Source: Takakia lepidozioides
Taxonomy: Eukaryota > Streptophyta > Takakiopsida > Takakiales > Takakiaceae
DNA length: 64,000 bases
Direction of reading: 5' to 3'
Assembly (NCBI GenBank): GCA_030704615.1
Contig: CM060731.1
Coordinates: 83,434,756 to 83,498,755 of the forward strand
Numbering within the stretch: the first letter of the stretch is position 1; every line of letters starts with the position of its first letter. Shown in pieces: positions 43,179-54,500 of the stretch. The translations under genes and the position numbers were made by a program. The notes beneath the pieces were generated by a model, which saw only the letters and a program-made list of their open reading frames with translations, searched no databases and had not been told where the DNA came from.

Positions 43179-43492
43179 AGATGCCTTCATTAGCAGTGCC
43201 GATTTTATCACTTGTGCCGCTTCTGCCAGTTGACCATCTACCCATGCAGGTTTCTTGTAGCTTTTGAGAATCACAGGTAATTTTTGTGCTTGAAATCTGG
43301 CCCTCTTGGATGAATCTGGAACCCACACGAAATCCCTGCTCCTTCAGCTATCCATGCCTCTGCACAAATCATGCATACATCCTCGCCTTGCTGCTAGCAG
43401 CTAACAATGACAGCCTAGAATTGTCAAAGCAAACACTAGCAGGGAAAACAGGGTGAAATATGTTGAAGAAGGTATCTTCACCCGTTTCCCCA

Positions 43493-43980
43493 TCATTTGC
43501 TTTCAGGTGTCCAAAGCCCCATCCCGCGCTCCTGCTTTGCACACCCTGCAAGCATCGCATTCCACGACACCACATCTGGTTCAGCCATAGTGTTGAACAC
43601 TCCCTTGGCATCCTCAATGCTCCCACCATTTAGCATACATGGCCACCAGAGCATGTTCAGGATGACATCTGGTACAATTGCAGATTTGATGGTGTCACCA
43701 GGGATCTCTTTGCCCTTTTCTAAGGCTGCCAGACGCACACAAACGTTCTGTCGGCGGCCTTCACCCCTTCCCCCATCATTTGCTCAAAGGTTGGAGCCTC
43801 CATCCCGCACCCCAGTTGTGCATACCCTGCAAGCATCGCACTCCATGACACCACATCTCGTTCAACCACAGTGTTGAACACTCCCTTGGCATCCTCGATG
43901 CACCCACATTTGGCATACATGTCCACCAGGGCAGGGGCAGTATTCAGAAGGACATGTGGTAATTTGACAGGCATTCACCT
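43493..43980 (-). pseudogene. PPR (pentatricopeptide, PLS-type) protein fragment
   Basis: Two frames carry PPR repeats: ALVDMYAKCGCIEDAKGVFN with ERDVVSWSAMLAGYAQLG (43,720-43,974), and a second diverged set GSIEDAKGVFNTMAEPDVVS (43,493-43,738). These are the L/S-type motifs of land-plant organellar RNA-editing or processing factors. Only about four motifs remain, with frame changes between them, no start, no E/DYW end and no full array, so this is a decayed fragment of a nuclear gene family. Confidence 0.7.
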
Positions 43981-44460
43981 CCTGACTTGGCTATTCCCAA
44001 CCCATCCTGCCATTGGCAAGAGATTCCACAGAAACTGATAGTTGTCTGTTTGACTGTATAACTATGTATCTCTTGCTTTCTTACAGCTTGTACTGTGACA
44101 CGCGTAATGCTCTTGCTGTATTGAATCATTTCACGCCTTCAGGTTTCAGAACAAACATTACTGTCTTTCTTTATTAGACACGTGCACCAAGACAAAATCT
44201 CACCAAAAGATTGTTGGTGTTCAATAGTACCATACATGAAGATAACTAGCACCAAAAGGGCATATGAAGCTTACACTGCTCTCCACTGGTATTAACCTGC
44301 ACCAGGACAATGCTCTTGCTGTATTGAATCATTTCACGCCTTCAGGTTTCAGAACAAACATTACTGTCTTTCTTTATCAGACACGTGCACCAAGACAGAA
44401 TCTCACCAAAAGATTGTTGGTGTTCAATAGTACCATATGCTTGTGTCTGTAGTCAGGTAA
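43981..44460. repeat. ~199-bp tandem duplication
   Basis: CTCTTGCTGTATTGAATCAT through TCACCAAAAGATTGTTGGTG occurs at about 44,111-44,240 and again at about 44,310-44,440, with a few differences. No gene seen. Confidence 0.8.
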
Positions 44461-46140
44461 TGTCGGATTGGTCAGTGAGAACCTGCACCACGGTGCAGCT
44501 GAGCAGGCAGACATTGAAACACGGCCTGCTAAGACCAAGCTGACTCTCCCAAGAACCTTATAAACATCAGGAAGAATATCAAATCATGGTACTAACAGGA
44601 GCCAACAACCCACATTTGCAGGATGGACAAACTTCTCACATCGTACATTAAGAAAAAGCCACACTTTGCGATTGCGGTTGTCGCACCCTCGTGAAGGATC
44701 TTTAAAAAGCTCATGCCAGCTCTGTTCCATGATTCAAATTCAGGGCGGAGTCTGATGAGAGGGCAAAACAGGCTAAAATAGGTCGAAGAAGAAGGTGCCC
44801 TCACCACATTGTCCTCGACCTTGTGTCATGACCCATGGAGGATTTGACTGAACATGAACCCAAGATGACCTCTAGTGTGTGCTGCTTGTGTCTGTAGTTT
44901 AGGTAATGTCGGATTGGTCAGTGAGAACCACCACGGTGCAGCTGAGTGGGCAGAGATTGAAACCGGCCTGCGAAGACCAAGCTAACTCTCCCAAGAACCT
45001 TGTAAACATCAGGAAGAATACCAAATCATGGTACTAACAGGAGCCAACAACCCACATTTGCAGGATGGACAAACTTCTTCACATCATACATTAAGAAAAA
45101 GCCACACTTTGCGATTGCGGTTGTCGCACCCTCGTGAAGGATCTTTAAAAAGCTCATGCCAGCTCTGTTCCATGATTCAAATTCAGGCCGAGTCTTCTGA
45201 GAGAGGGCAAAACAGGCTGAAATAGGTCGAAGAAGAAGGTGCCCTCACCACATTGTCCTCGACCTTGTGGCATGACCCATGGAGGATTTGACTGAACATG
45301 AACCCAAGATGACCTCTTATGTGTGCTGCTTGTGTCTGTAGTTAGGTAATGTCGGATTGGTCAGTGAGAACCTGCACCACGGTGCTTGCTGAGCAGGCAG
45401 ACATTGAAACACGGCCTGCTAAGACCAAGCTGACTCTCCCAAGAACCTTATAAACATCGAGAAGAATACCAAATCATGGTACTAACAGGAGCCAACAACC
45501 CACATTTGTAGGATGGACAAACTTCTTTACATCATACATTAAGAAAAAGCCACACTTTGCGATTGCGGTTGTCGCACCCTCGTGAAGGATCTTTAAAAAG
45601 CTCATGCCAGCTCTGTCCATGATTCAAATTCAGGGCCGAGTCTGATGAGAGGGCAAAACAGGCTGAAATAGGTCGAAGAAGAAGGTGCCCTCACCACATT
45701 GTCTTCGACCTTGTGTCATGACCCATGGAGGATTTGACTGAACATGAACCCAAGATGACCTCTAGTGTGTGCTGCTTGTGTCTGTAGTTAGGTAATGTCG
45801 GATTGGTCAGTGAGAACCACCACGGTGCAGCTGAGTGGGCAGAGATTGAAACACGGCCTACTAAGACCAAGCTAACTCTCCCAAGAACCTTGTAAACATT
45901 AGGAAGAATACCAAATCATGGTACTAACAGGAGCCAACAACCCACATTTGCAGGATGGATAAACTTCTTCACATCGTACATTAAGAAAAAGCCACACCTT
46001 GCGATTGCGGTTGTCCCACCATCGTGAAGGATCTTTAGAAACTCATGCCAGCTCTGCTCCGTGCTGTAAAATCAGGGCCGAGCGGGTAGAGATTGAAACA
46101 CGGCCTGCTAAGACGAAGCTGACTCTCCCAAGAACGGCGG
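44460..46140. repeat. ~445-bp tandem repeat, four copies
   Basis: The landmark ATGGTACTAACAGGAGCCAA recurs near 44,587, 45,028, 45,476 and 45,917 (spacings 441, 448 and 441). Each unit includes GATTGCGGTTGTCGCACCCT and GTCATGACCCATGGAGGATT. Units differ by small indels; the last diverges after about 46,080. No conserved frame, so probably non-coding. Confidence 0.88.
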
Positions 46141-46592
46141 GCTCCAGCCGAAACCTCCTCGCACACATACCTTAGCGTTTCTAGGGTTGCTTGCTCCAGA
46201 TGCGAAGGTTGATCCAACTGCGGGCCTCCCATGCATGTTTGCCCTCTCCTCCCGCTCGCTCGCTCTAAGTCCCAACCCTCTCTCTCTCTCTCCCTCCCTC
46301 CCGCTCACTCTAAGTCTGTTCACGCTACCGTGATGGGCAACTTTTTAAGTTTTTAACCTTTTGTAAACCCTGAAAGCCCTCTTTGATTTTTTTCTTTTTT
46401 TTCTTTTCTTAAAGGAAACCACAGGCCCTTGAGGAGGGGGGAAAATTCACCCGCCTTCATTTATGGGCCATAAGACGTACAGGACGATCAACGCCCAGAC
46501 ATACCGTCATGAACAATCCCACACACGGGATAAGGCAGCGGGTTTGAACCCCAAACCACCAAGCGACACACTGTGCACTTACCAGCCGATGT

Positions 46593-46630
<38 letters not shown>

Positions 46631-46927
46631 AATATTGCATTTAAAAAAAAAATTCATTCTAGTGGTCAGAGTCTCCGTTTTTTCAAAATATAAATACTCA
46701 TATATTATATATATAACCAGAAAAGCATGTGTCGACACGTGCAGTCATGTAGTGATTCATCCATGTGATGATCTGGCAAAATGCATTAGAGTGAGAGTCA
46801 TGAAGTCATATGTCTTTATAGCAATATACACACGTCATTCCAGTGTAGCCATGACTGTGACTGGTAGTCATATCTTCCATGCCAATATTCGTGGTCAAAC
46901 ATGTTTGACCTGTGTTGTGTAGTGTGA
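46141..46927. other. Unassigned AT-rich spacer with simple repeats
   Basis: CT-rich microsatellite near 46,280, a T run at about 46,594-46,623, and a short TATATAT stretch near 46,695-46,710. I see no gene. The sequence TGTAGTGTGAA just before 46,927 happens to match the gypsy LTR tip. Confidence 0.5.
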
Positions 46928-49242
46928 AAAGAAGGGGCGTGAATCCCCTTCTGTGCAAGTCTAGTTGTGCTCTTCCCTAGGTCAATCGGAGGGAAGGAAA
47001 GGAGCTCTCCCTCTCAGCTGATCCAACCATCGTCACTCGGTGTGGGTTTCCATCAGGTCCTTCGTGATCAGAGTTCGCACAATCCTCATCCACGCCGCAG
47101 CGGAAGAGAAGACATGGATGGGGAGTCTGTATTGTTTTCACCCGTGGTTCTACTTCTACACGACATCCTTTCCCTGATACACTGCACCAGCCATGTTACC
47201 ATGCGGTCTTCAGTGATGCAACCAGCCCTACGTCAGTGATGACCACTGCCCTTGTGGGCAGCTCTCTTGGTCAACAATACGTGGAATCCCCTTTGTAACA
47301 AGATCACGATTTGGAAGGCGGCAACGCAGATCTGCCATGAGTTTGCAGGCCCACCAGTTTGGCCCTTCATGGGTTCATGCTTTCTTTATCTTACCTCCCC
47401 AATCATCCATTCCTCATCATAACCTCTTGCTGGTCAACTCTCTCCCTTGTGTCCTTTTCTCTCTCCCTCTCTCTTTCTTTCAGGATAAGTGGGTTCCTCA
47501 CTCTTTCCACTGTAACATGCCTATGATGCAATGCAATGCGCATTCAGCCAAGCATCCAGTGCACCCAGCATTGAAATCAACCTTGGTCACACAAGATATA
47601 ATCAGCCCTTTTATCAGTCCCTCTCTTGCCAATGACAGATGCTTCACACTCCACTTTTCCCAGGTATAACCATTGCCCAAGACAGCTCTCAACCCTTCTA
47701 CAGGTCTCAATTTACACACCCTGACAGCTCTCTTTTTCCCATCAGCTGTGAACCTCAGTGGTTCATGGGCTGAGAGCACTCTGAGAATCAGATCCAAACC
47801 CAAACAGATGCTGGTTTTTCTGCCCCATCCACATCATCCCTTCTTGTTGTTTCCAAACAGTTCTATCTAACCCTCTCTGGTTTCCTCTACCTACTAAGCT
47901 AGTTCCACATTGGCTGCAATGTGTCAACATCCCAGGCTAGATTGTTTGTACAAGCTCATGACGTTGAAACAAGGAACAAGAATACAACAACAGTAACCAT
48001 TCTGTCCCAGCAACGAGTCTACCCTGTTTCCATTCATTTTCCTACTGTACAATGTAATAGCAGGTGCATCCATCTCCAGCCCATCCTGGTTTGAAGTCCA
48101 GTGTCTTCATTCCATTTACAAAGCTCTTTTTCTTCCTCACATGTCAGTGTCTCTTACTACATACAAGAGACAGTTCAAACTTCACAAAGCGATTTCTAAG
48201 CAACCAAAAACCAAAAGGGGGGGAACACTCCTCAAACTTATCTGTCTTATACTCCTTGAAGTGGTGGGTCTGCCTGTCAAGAAGGCACCTTATCCTCTCC
48301 CTCGTCAGCCATCTCCGACGTTTCTTCTTATCGTGATTCCAGTCCTCATTAAGGCATGACGGCTCTGCTTCAGCTGCTGGCACATCCTTGTGCCTGCCAA
48401 CCTCTACCCTATCCTTCTACATGTGCATTTCCTCCCTATGAGGTGATCTGGTCCTACAGCCCTTAAGACAGAGAGCAGATACATAACTTATTTATAGATA
48501 GCTTAAGCGCCATACACACCAGAAGGCGGCACCGCTTCCTCTTGCACAGAAAGCCAAGCCAGATCCCTCAACGTCACTCTTTAAGGCAAGCTGATTCCCT
48601 TACAAAGTGATCTGGTCCTACAGCTCAAAAACAGACAGCAGCTACAAGATTTGATCACTGACAACCTGAGGCGATAATACACACCAGCCTGCATTTCTCA
48701 TCCCCCAACACCTGCTGAGCCACTCCATCTCCTCATTAATGTGCTCACAAATACCATGGCGACAGCAGTGGTGCACCGCCCTTATCACAAACCCGATCCC
48801 TCAGGTTTGATCATTGCTTACGAAGAAGGCGGCACCGCTTCTTCTTGCACAGAAAGCCAAGCAGGAGCTCTTAACATTTCTCTTAAAAGCAAGCTGATAC
48901 CCTTTGCGTAGGTGGAACCTTCTCAGATATCCTGTGCTGCCAACACCACTGCAGCAGCTGCGAAAAGATCCACGCACTCTTCCCCTTCGAATTTCACATC
49001 CCGCTTCTAGGGTTCAACATCATGGATGAAAATCATTCATCCTAGGGATGAAAAAGGTGCATGTCATAACTTAGCCATATTTTGTTCTTGGCAGATAAAT
49101 AGCATAGTCCTTCCATGGAATTACCTCAAGTTATGGTCAATTCCTCCCCTTCATTAGCACGAAGGGTACTCCCTTTGTAGTAGTGCCGAAACCTGATGCC
49201 AAACACAAACTTGAGATTTTTACTCCCTGCATTCACACTACA
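46928..49242 (-). repeat. gypsy-2 3' LTR
   Basis: About 2.3 kb. On the coding strand it starts TGTAGTGTGAATGCAGGG and ends GGGGATTCACGCCCCTTCTT. Differences from the other LTR include CTACAGG versus CAACAGG (near 47,700), a one-base G-run difference near 48,220, CCTCAAAC versus CCTCGAAC, and GAGCTC versus GAGTTC near 48,860. Small frames inside are not conserved genes. Confidence 0.92.
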
Positions 49243-49263
49243 TATGTAGTGTGTCTCCTTTTT

Positions 49264-51105
49264 TTAAGTGTCAGGGTCCTCACTGACCACCTTTAACGGC
49301 TGAACACCTATTGGTGGTATGAAGGGTTTTAAATCCCTCCTACTTCTTACCCATTCCTTGTCTGCTCCATCTCTCAACCTGCATCTTCGTGCAGCTTCTC
49401 CAGTCTTGGTTGTGCTTCCTGCGTCCTTGTATCCCAAAAAGTCATAGGGTCCCTCCCATGGAGATGTCATGGAAGACCTCTTTCCAGGTCTCAACATCAT
49501 TACCTTGCTGTTCTCCATCAACGTGCAGTAAGTATGCCCTGTTTGATGCCTTCTTTCATAATCTCTTGCCTGTTGACGCTGCCCTTTCTTCACACTCTTT
49601 CGCAGCTTTGCCTTCATCTCTGTGAGAAGCTGGATTTTCTGCTGCATCATAAGTGTGACTTCTGCTACAGATCCATCAGAATTTACTGGTGTTGTAAGAA
49701 AATGCAACCTGTTGTCAATTCCCAGCCTGGGAATTCTACCAGTAAGTACCTGAAAAGGTGAGAACCCAGTGGAAGCATGGACACCCATTCTGTAACCAAA
49801 CAGGGCCTTATAGAGATTCTGATCCCACTCAGTGTCGTTTCCAACTCCTAGGGTGGTGATGCTCTGTTTGATGGACTTAATGACTCTTTCCACCATACCG
49901 TTACACTGAGGCCAGTAGGGGGCACTATGCTCCCTCTTTATACCGTATTCGTGGCATGTATCTTCAAACTCACCTCCCCACTCTGTGCCATTGTCAGTGA
50001 GCAACGTATGTGGGCAGCCATACCTGTCAATTACTTCTTCCTCAAGAAAGCGGGCAGCAAGGGCTGCTGTATGATCTGCCACTGGTGCAGCTTCTATCCA
50101 TTTTGAGAAGTGATCGATTGCCACCAGAAAGTACTGATTGCCCCTGCTGGTTATAGGTAATGGTCCTGCCGTGTCAATTGCAACTCTGAAAAACAGATCC
50201 ACTACTGGAATGCTATGAAGTTTTGAGCTACCTGAGCGCAACACTCCGTTCTGTTTGGCCATCTGACATTTACCACAGCCCTTGAGTACTTGCCTGATGA
50301 GTTTTGTTCTATCATGCCAGAAATAACGTCGGCATATCTCCTCTTGTGTTCTTCTGACTCCAAAGTGGCCAGTGGTTTCATGTACTTCAGTGATTATTGC
50401 CCCTCTGTCAGTCTTTGGTGGAACTACCCTTCCATCAAAGTAGACCTCACCTTTGAGATAGGAGTACTGCCTTGCCCGCCTCTTGACTCTCTTGCTCTCC
50501 TCCTTTGTCAGGTAGTCATTGACTTCTCCAAAACATAAGAGGTGCATGACCTCCACATCATCAAGCACATCAGGTTGCCTTTCCTCCCTAACAGCTGCTG
50601 TATGATGGTCAGAGCTGAGTAGAGAGCTTTTCCCACATCTTTCAGCCTCACGTAATAATGACATCTGAGTAGCTTTGGTGGGTGTGGTCCATGGTACCCA
50701 GTCCGCTTCATCAATCTTGTTGCAAGAAGAAGTGTCTTGTTCTGAACCACTTGTTCCATCACTGTCTGAAGAACAAAACGTCTTGGTGGAACACTCACCC
50801 CCCATGTTTTTCTTGGCTGGGCATTCTGATGAGGAAGTCACCCGCGTTCTTCTTGTTGTTGGAGTGCTTGTCAAGTGTTGAAGGAATGGTGTCCCTTGCA
50901 AGCTTCCCTTTTCATTGTTCAATCTCTCTTCCACAAGTTCACAGGCTGGATGTACCTCGCTCAGCTGCTTATCACGAGCACAAGATCCTCGGGTAATCAC
51001 ATGGATGGTGGGACAAGAGGGCATCAGATGCTCCTTTTCCTTGTTGCTGATTGCAGTAGCCTCTATCCTTCCTGCACCCTTATCCTTCCAAATACCCTCC
51101 CTCAC
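49264..51105 (-). CDS. gypsy-2 integrase region of pol (613 codons)
   Basis: After a variable linker, the H-x-H...C-x2-C zinc-binding domain is visible (VHETTGHFG then GCGKCQMAK), followed by the DDE core: AIDTAGPLP, LTDNGTEWGG and a Glu in NGMVERVIKS. The C-terminal part has the GPYDFLGY-like segment of the gypsy GPY/F module (PWEGPYDF). The stop at 49,264-49,266 lies directly at the polypurine tract. It is separated from the upstream frame by a frameshift in an A run (51,140-51,150). Integrase would insert the cDNA; no chromodomain is seen. Confidence 0.85.
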   Translation of the reverse strand: MREGIWKDKGAGRIEATAISNKEKEHLMPSCPTIHVITRGSCARDKQLSEVHPACELVEERLNNEKGSLQGTPFLQHLTSTPTTRRTRVTSSSECPAKKNMGGECSTKTFCSSDSDGTSGSEQDTSSCNKIDEADWVPWTTPTKATQMSLLREAERCGKSSLLSSDHHTAAVREERQPDVLDDVEVMHLLCFGEVNDYLTKEESKRVKRRARQYSYLKGEVYFDGRVVPPKTDRGAIITEVHETTGHFGVRRTQEEICRRYFWHDRTKLIRQVLKGCGKCQMAKQNGVLRSGSSKLHSIPVVDLFFRVAIDTAGPLPITSRGNQYFLVAIDHFSKWIEAAPVADHTAALAARFLEEEVIDRYGCPHTLLTDNGTEWGGEFEDTCHEYGIKREHSAPYWPQCNGMVERVIKSIKQSITTLGVGNDTEWDQNLYKALFGYRMGVHASTGFSPFQVLTGRIPRLGIDNRLHFLTTPVNSDGSVAEVTLMMQQKIQLLTEMKAKLRKSVKKGQRQQARDYERRHQTGHTYCTLMENSKVMMLRPGKRSSMTSPWEGPYDFLGYKDAGSTTKTGEAARRCRLRDGADKEWVRSRRDLKPFIPPIGVQPLKVVSEDPDT

Positions 51106-51512
51106 CAGATTGACAGAGCTTGATTGATCAATACCCTTTCCTTTTTTTTTTTTGTAGCAAAAGTCTGTGCAGCAAAAGTCACCCTCTTTCCTTCTCCATC
51201 TGGCATTATGCCTGGTTTCAGTTCTCCTTTCAATATGCCATGATCCTTGGTCAACATTCCACCTGTGGAAGATCTTACTATACCCGGAACGAACTCAAAT
51301 GAAAAATCACCAAGTAAGTCTATGCCTATGTGGTGCTCTGAGTATAGCCACCAATATGGATCTAGATCTGTTTCTAAAGAAAAATGACTTCCCAACAGTA
51401 TTTCCTTGAAGTGCCAAAGGCCCCATACACATGCATAGTACTCTTCTCTTTTGCAAATCATCTCCCCTTTTTCACTGCTATACCCTACTTGCCTATGAGC
51501 TTCTTCTCTCAA
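51102..51512 (-). pseudogene. gypsy-2 second RNase H-like domain (frameshifted segment)
   Basis: Corresponds to residues about 1,160-1,290 of the gypsy-1 frame: EEYYACVWGLWHF, ETDLDPYWWL, then SFEFVPGIVRSSTGGMLTK. These align one-to-one with ECYALVWGVLHF, RTDHKPLEWL and FEFKIVHRAGA...VDALSR of the first RNase H. The last catalytic Asp is replaced. Single-base changes separate it from the frames on each side. Confidence 0.72.
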
Positions 51513-54500
51513 CTCCTCCTTCCCTCCTTAAATTGAAATAATGAAGCATTGATGGCACCCCTATCCCAAGCTAACTTAAGAAGATAGGCTCCATCCCTCT
51601 TTCTCCCTTCTCTTTTCTGACTGTACAGAGAAGTAGAGTATACCTCGATTTCCTCGGTTTCCTCAGCTGGTCCCACTGGATACCTGCTTAGTGCATCTAC
51701 GTTAGCATGCCTAGCACCTGCTCTGTGAACAATTTTAAACTCAAAATCTTGTAACATCATGATCCATCTACCCCTGCGTCCATATGCGTCACTTACCGTT
51801 GCCAACCATTCCAGTGGTTTGTGATCAGTCCTGATTACAAAAGGGGTTCCATACAGGTACTGTCGAAAATGTAATACTCCCCACACCAGTGCATAGCATT
51901 CACCCTCCATAGGGTGATATTTGCGCTGAGCATCAGATAGTACCTTACTGGCGTATGCAATGACCCTCTCCTTTTTATACTCCTTTTGTGACAAGACTGC
52001 CCCTACTCCTTTGATGGACCAGTCAACATCCAAGACGAACGGTCTTGAGAAATCTGGTCTTGCCAGGATGGGAGCAGTTACCAACTTCACCTGTAAGGTA
52101 GAAAAAGCGTTTTGTGCCTCTGCACTCCAGATAAACTTTACATCCTTCTTGGTTAGAGTGAACAAGGGTACTGCCACTCCAGCATATCCTTTGACATAGG
52201 GCCTATAGTACCCTGTCATGCCTAAGTAGCTTTTGAGAGCAGTGTGGTTTTTGGGCAAGGGAAACCTTTCAATAGCAGCTATCTTATCTGGATCAGGCCA
52301 CGTTCCTTCTTCAGAGATCACATGCCCAAGGAATACCAACTGTAAGTTGGCAAAGTAACACTTGTCCGGATTGAGCCTAAGATTGGCCTTTCTAACCTTG
52401 CTCAATACTCTCTTTATATGTCCCACGTGATCTCCCCAGTCCTTGCTATGGATATTGACGTCATCTACAAACACCTTAGCGCAATCTTTGATTTCTTCCT
52501 TGAGCACTCTATTCATTGTTCTCTGAAAGGTAGCAGTGGCATTTTTTAGCCCGAATGGCATGACCAGCCATTCATACAATCCCTTCTTTGTGATCACCGC
52601 TGTTTTGCCTATGTCTCGGTCGTCCATTTTGATCTGCCAAAAACCAGATTGTAAATCCAGCGCAGAAAACCACTTGGCTTTCCCCAACTGGTTTAAAACA
52701 TCCTGAATTAATGGCATAGGGTAAGAGTCCCTTCTGGTCAAACGGTTTACTGGCCTAAAATCACCACAAAACCGCTTGGATCCATCCTTTTTTGGTGGAA
52801 GGGTAACTGGACACGACCATTCTGAACTACTCTCTCTCATCTTGCCTTGTGAGATCAAAGTCTCAATTTGTCCTTGGACCTCGTCTTCCTCCCATTCTGA
52901 TAGGCGGCTGGGACGACTTCTGCAAGGGGGAAAACCTTGTGTGTCAATTGTGTGTTCTACCTCACTGCAGTATCCCAAGTCAGCCTTGCTAAGAGCAAAG
53001 CATTCCTGGTTTGCTTTCAGCTCTTGCTCAAGCTCTATCCTATGTTCTGGGGCCAGTTCTGGGTTGATGTGCAGTCTGGATTTCAGACTTCTCCAACGAC
53101 TCTCCATTTCTTCCTCTTGACTGGGTTCCCAATTCTTTCCCTCCACCTGGCTTACAGAGTTAGCCATTCTCTGTCGTTCCTCTTGTGTGACAACCTGATT
53201 CCAATCATGGAAGTCATCCTCTATTTCTAGGTTGTTGTTCCCTAGTTCACCATTCCAAGCTTTCTGATAAGCTTCCTGTATTATGGCAGCAGCCATGCTC
53301 TTATGGGTCTCTTCCTGAAGGAGTTCAGACATCCCTTGGTCCTCGAACAAGTCCTCCCCTAGGTTGACATCGTCTATTATTTCCTCAACATCCCTCAGTG
53401 CTGTTTCTACCTCCTTACTCTCCTCAGAGCCTCCCATCTCCTCATCTTTATCAGATTTAGAGGTGTCAGAACCTGAGGATGCTTCCTCCGTGTCCTCATA
53501 TTCTTCCTCTGGTTTTCTTTTCTTCTCCCACAAGCCTAGGTACTGTTCATCTGACGTCAGGGTTAGGACATTACCTGCTGACGTACTGCTTGCATATCTC
53601 ATTCTACTCTCGACCCCTCTATGGTAGGCTGTTTTGGTAACTGCAGGCTCATTATAATTGATGGTGTGCAAAGGGAAGTGAGCAAAATCCTTTCCTGGCC
53701 CATAGCGTACGCGAATTGTTTCAGCTTCGGTGTCCACTACAGCGCCAAACTTTTTGAGAAAGTCCAATCCTAGCAGCATGTGATATGTATCCGTGTTCAC
53801 CACCATAAAGGACAAACGATTGGTTAGTTCTCCTACTTTGACCTTGATGTCCTCAAGTCTGCCCATTGCAGTCTCAAGAGCACCTGAGGCTACTCTGTAA
53901 TTCACATCCTTACTAGTAATGACAGATCCCATCAAACCCAGATCCCTGACTGTACTAGCTGATATTACAGAAAGCATGGCACCAGTGTCAATCTGGCCTA
54001 ATACTTGGTAATCTCCCATTGTAATCATTACATGAAGCGCTTTAACCTTACCAGTATAAGCATACGAGATCGTGGGCTCAGCGTGTGCTGAGTACAAAGG
54101 CCTTGGTACATCCTTCACAACTTCTACACTGTGAGTTGTCTCCCTTTGTTGTACCATTGCTCTTTCCACCACTTTGACCAGCCCTTTCAATTTGTCTAGC
54201 TCTCCGGGCACAGTCATGATCAGGTCCATGGGCGACAACGATATTCTCCCTTTGTAGAAGTGGTTCAAGATTCTGGATTTCGTACCTCCTTCTATAGCAT
54301 TCTTGAAATTGTTCTTTGGGTAGATTTCACTCTTGGTCTTGCTTGGCTGTTCACTGCTCTCACTATTCCTTTCTGGTGACCCTGTAGGTTCAACAATCGG
54401 ACTCTGGACAGGTATGCGTGTCCTTGGAAGTCTGACTTCATTGATACTATTTCGTGACATCAGATCTGTCATCTCTGCGAGTACATCATCCTCATCATCA

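Larger units (their letters stand above)
38433..43330 (-). mobile_element. Unclassified element with long coiled-coil ORF (interrupted by assembly gap)
   Basis: Coding sequence on the minus strand in three consecutive frames (42,558 to 38,592), with the scaffold gap just upstream. No RT, integrase or transposase motif is visible. It resembles the large accessory or ORF1-like proteins of plant retroelements in being gene-sized, repeat-associated and decayed by frameshifts. The classification is inference, and neither end is defined; the left limit is simply where repeat X ends. Confidence 0.35.

Noticed and set aside
42516-43328. Open frames spanning the N run
   Set aside because: The N block cannot contain stops, so the frames are artefacts of the gap.
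46590-46625. Poly(T) as the tail of a processed retrogene
   Set aside because: No coding sequence or target duplication could be matched next to it.
46900-46927. TGTAGTGTGAA before the gypsy-2 LTR as a target duplication or a second LTR
   Set aside because: The match to the LTR tip is only about 11 bp, has the wrong orientation for a duplication, and is not repeated at the other flank.
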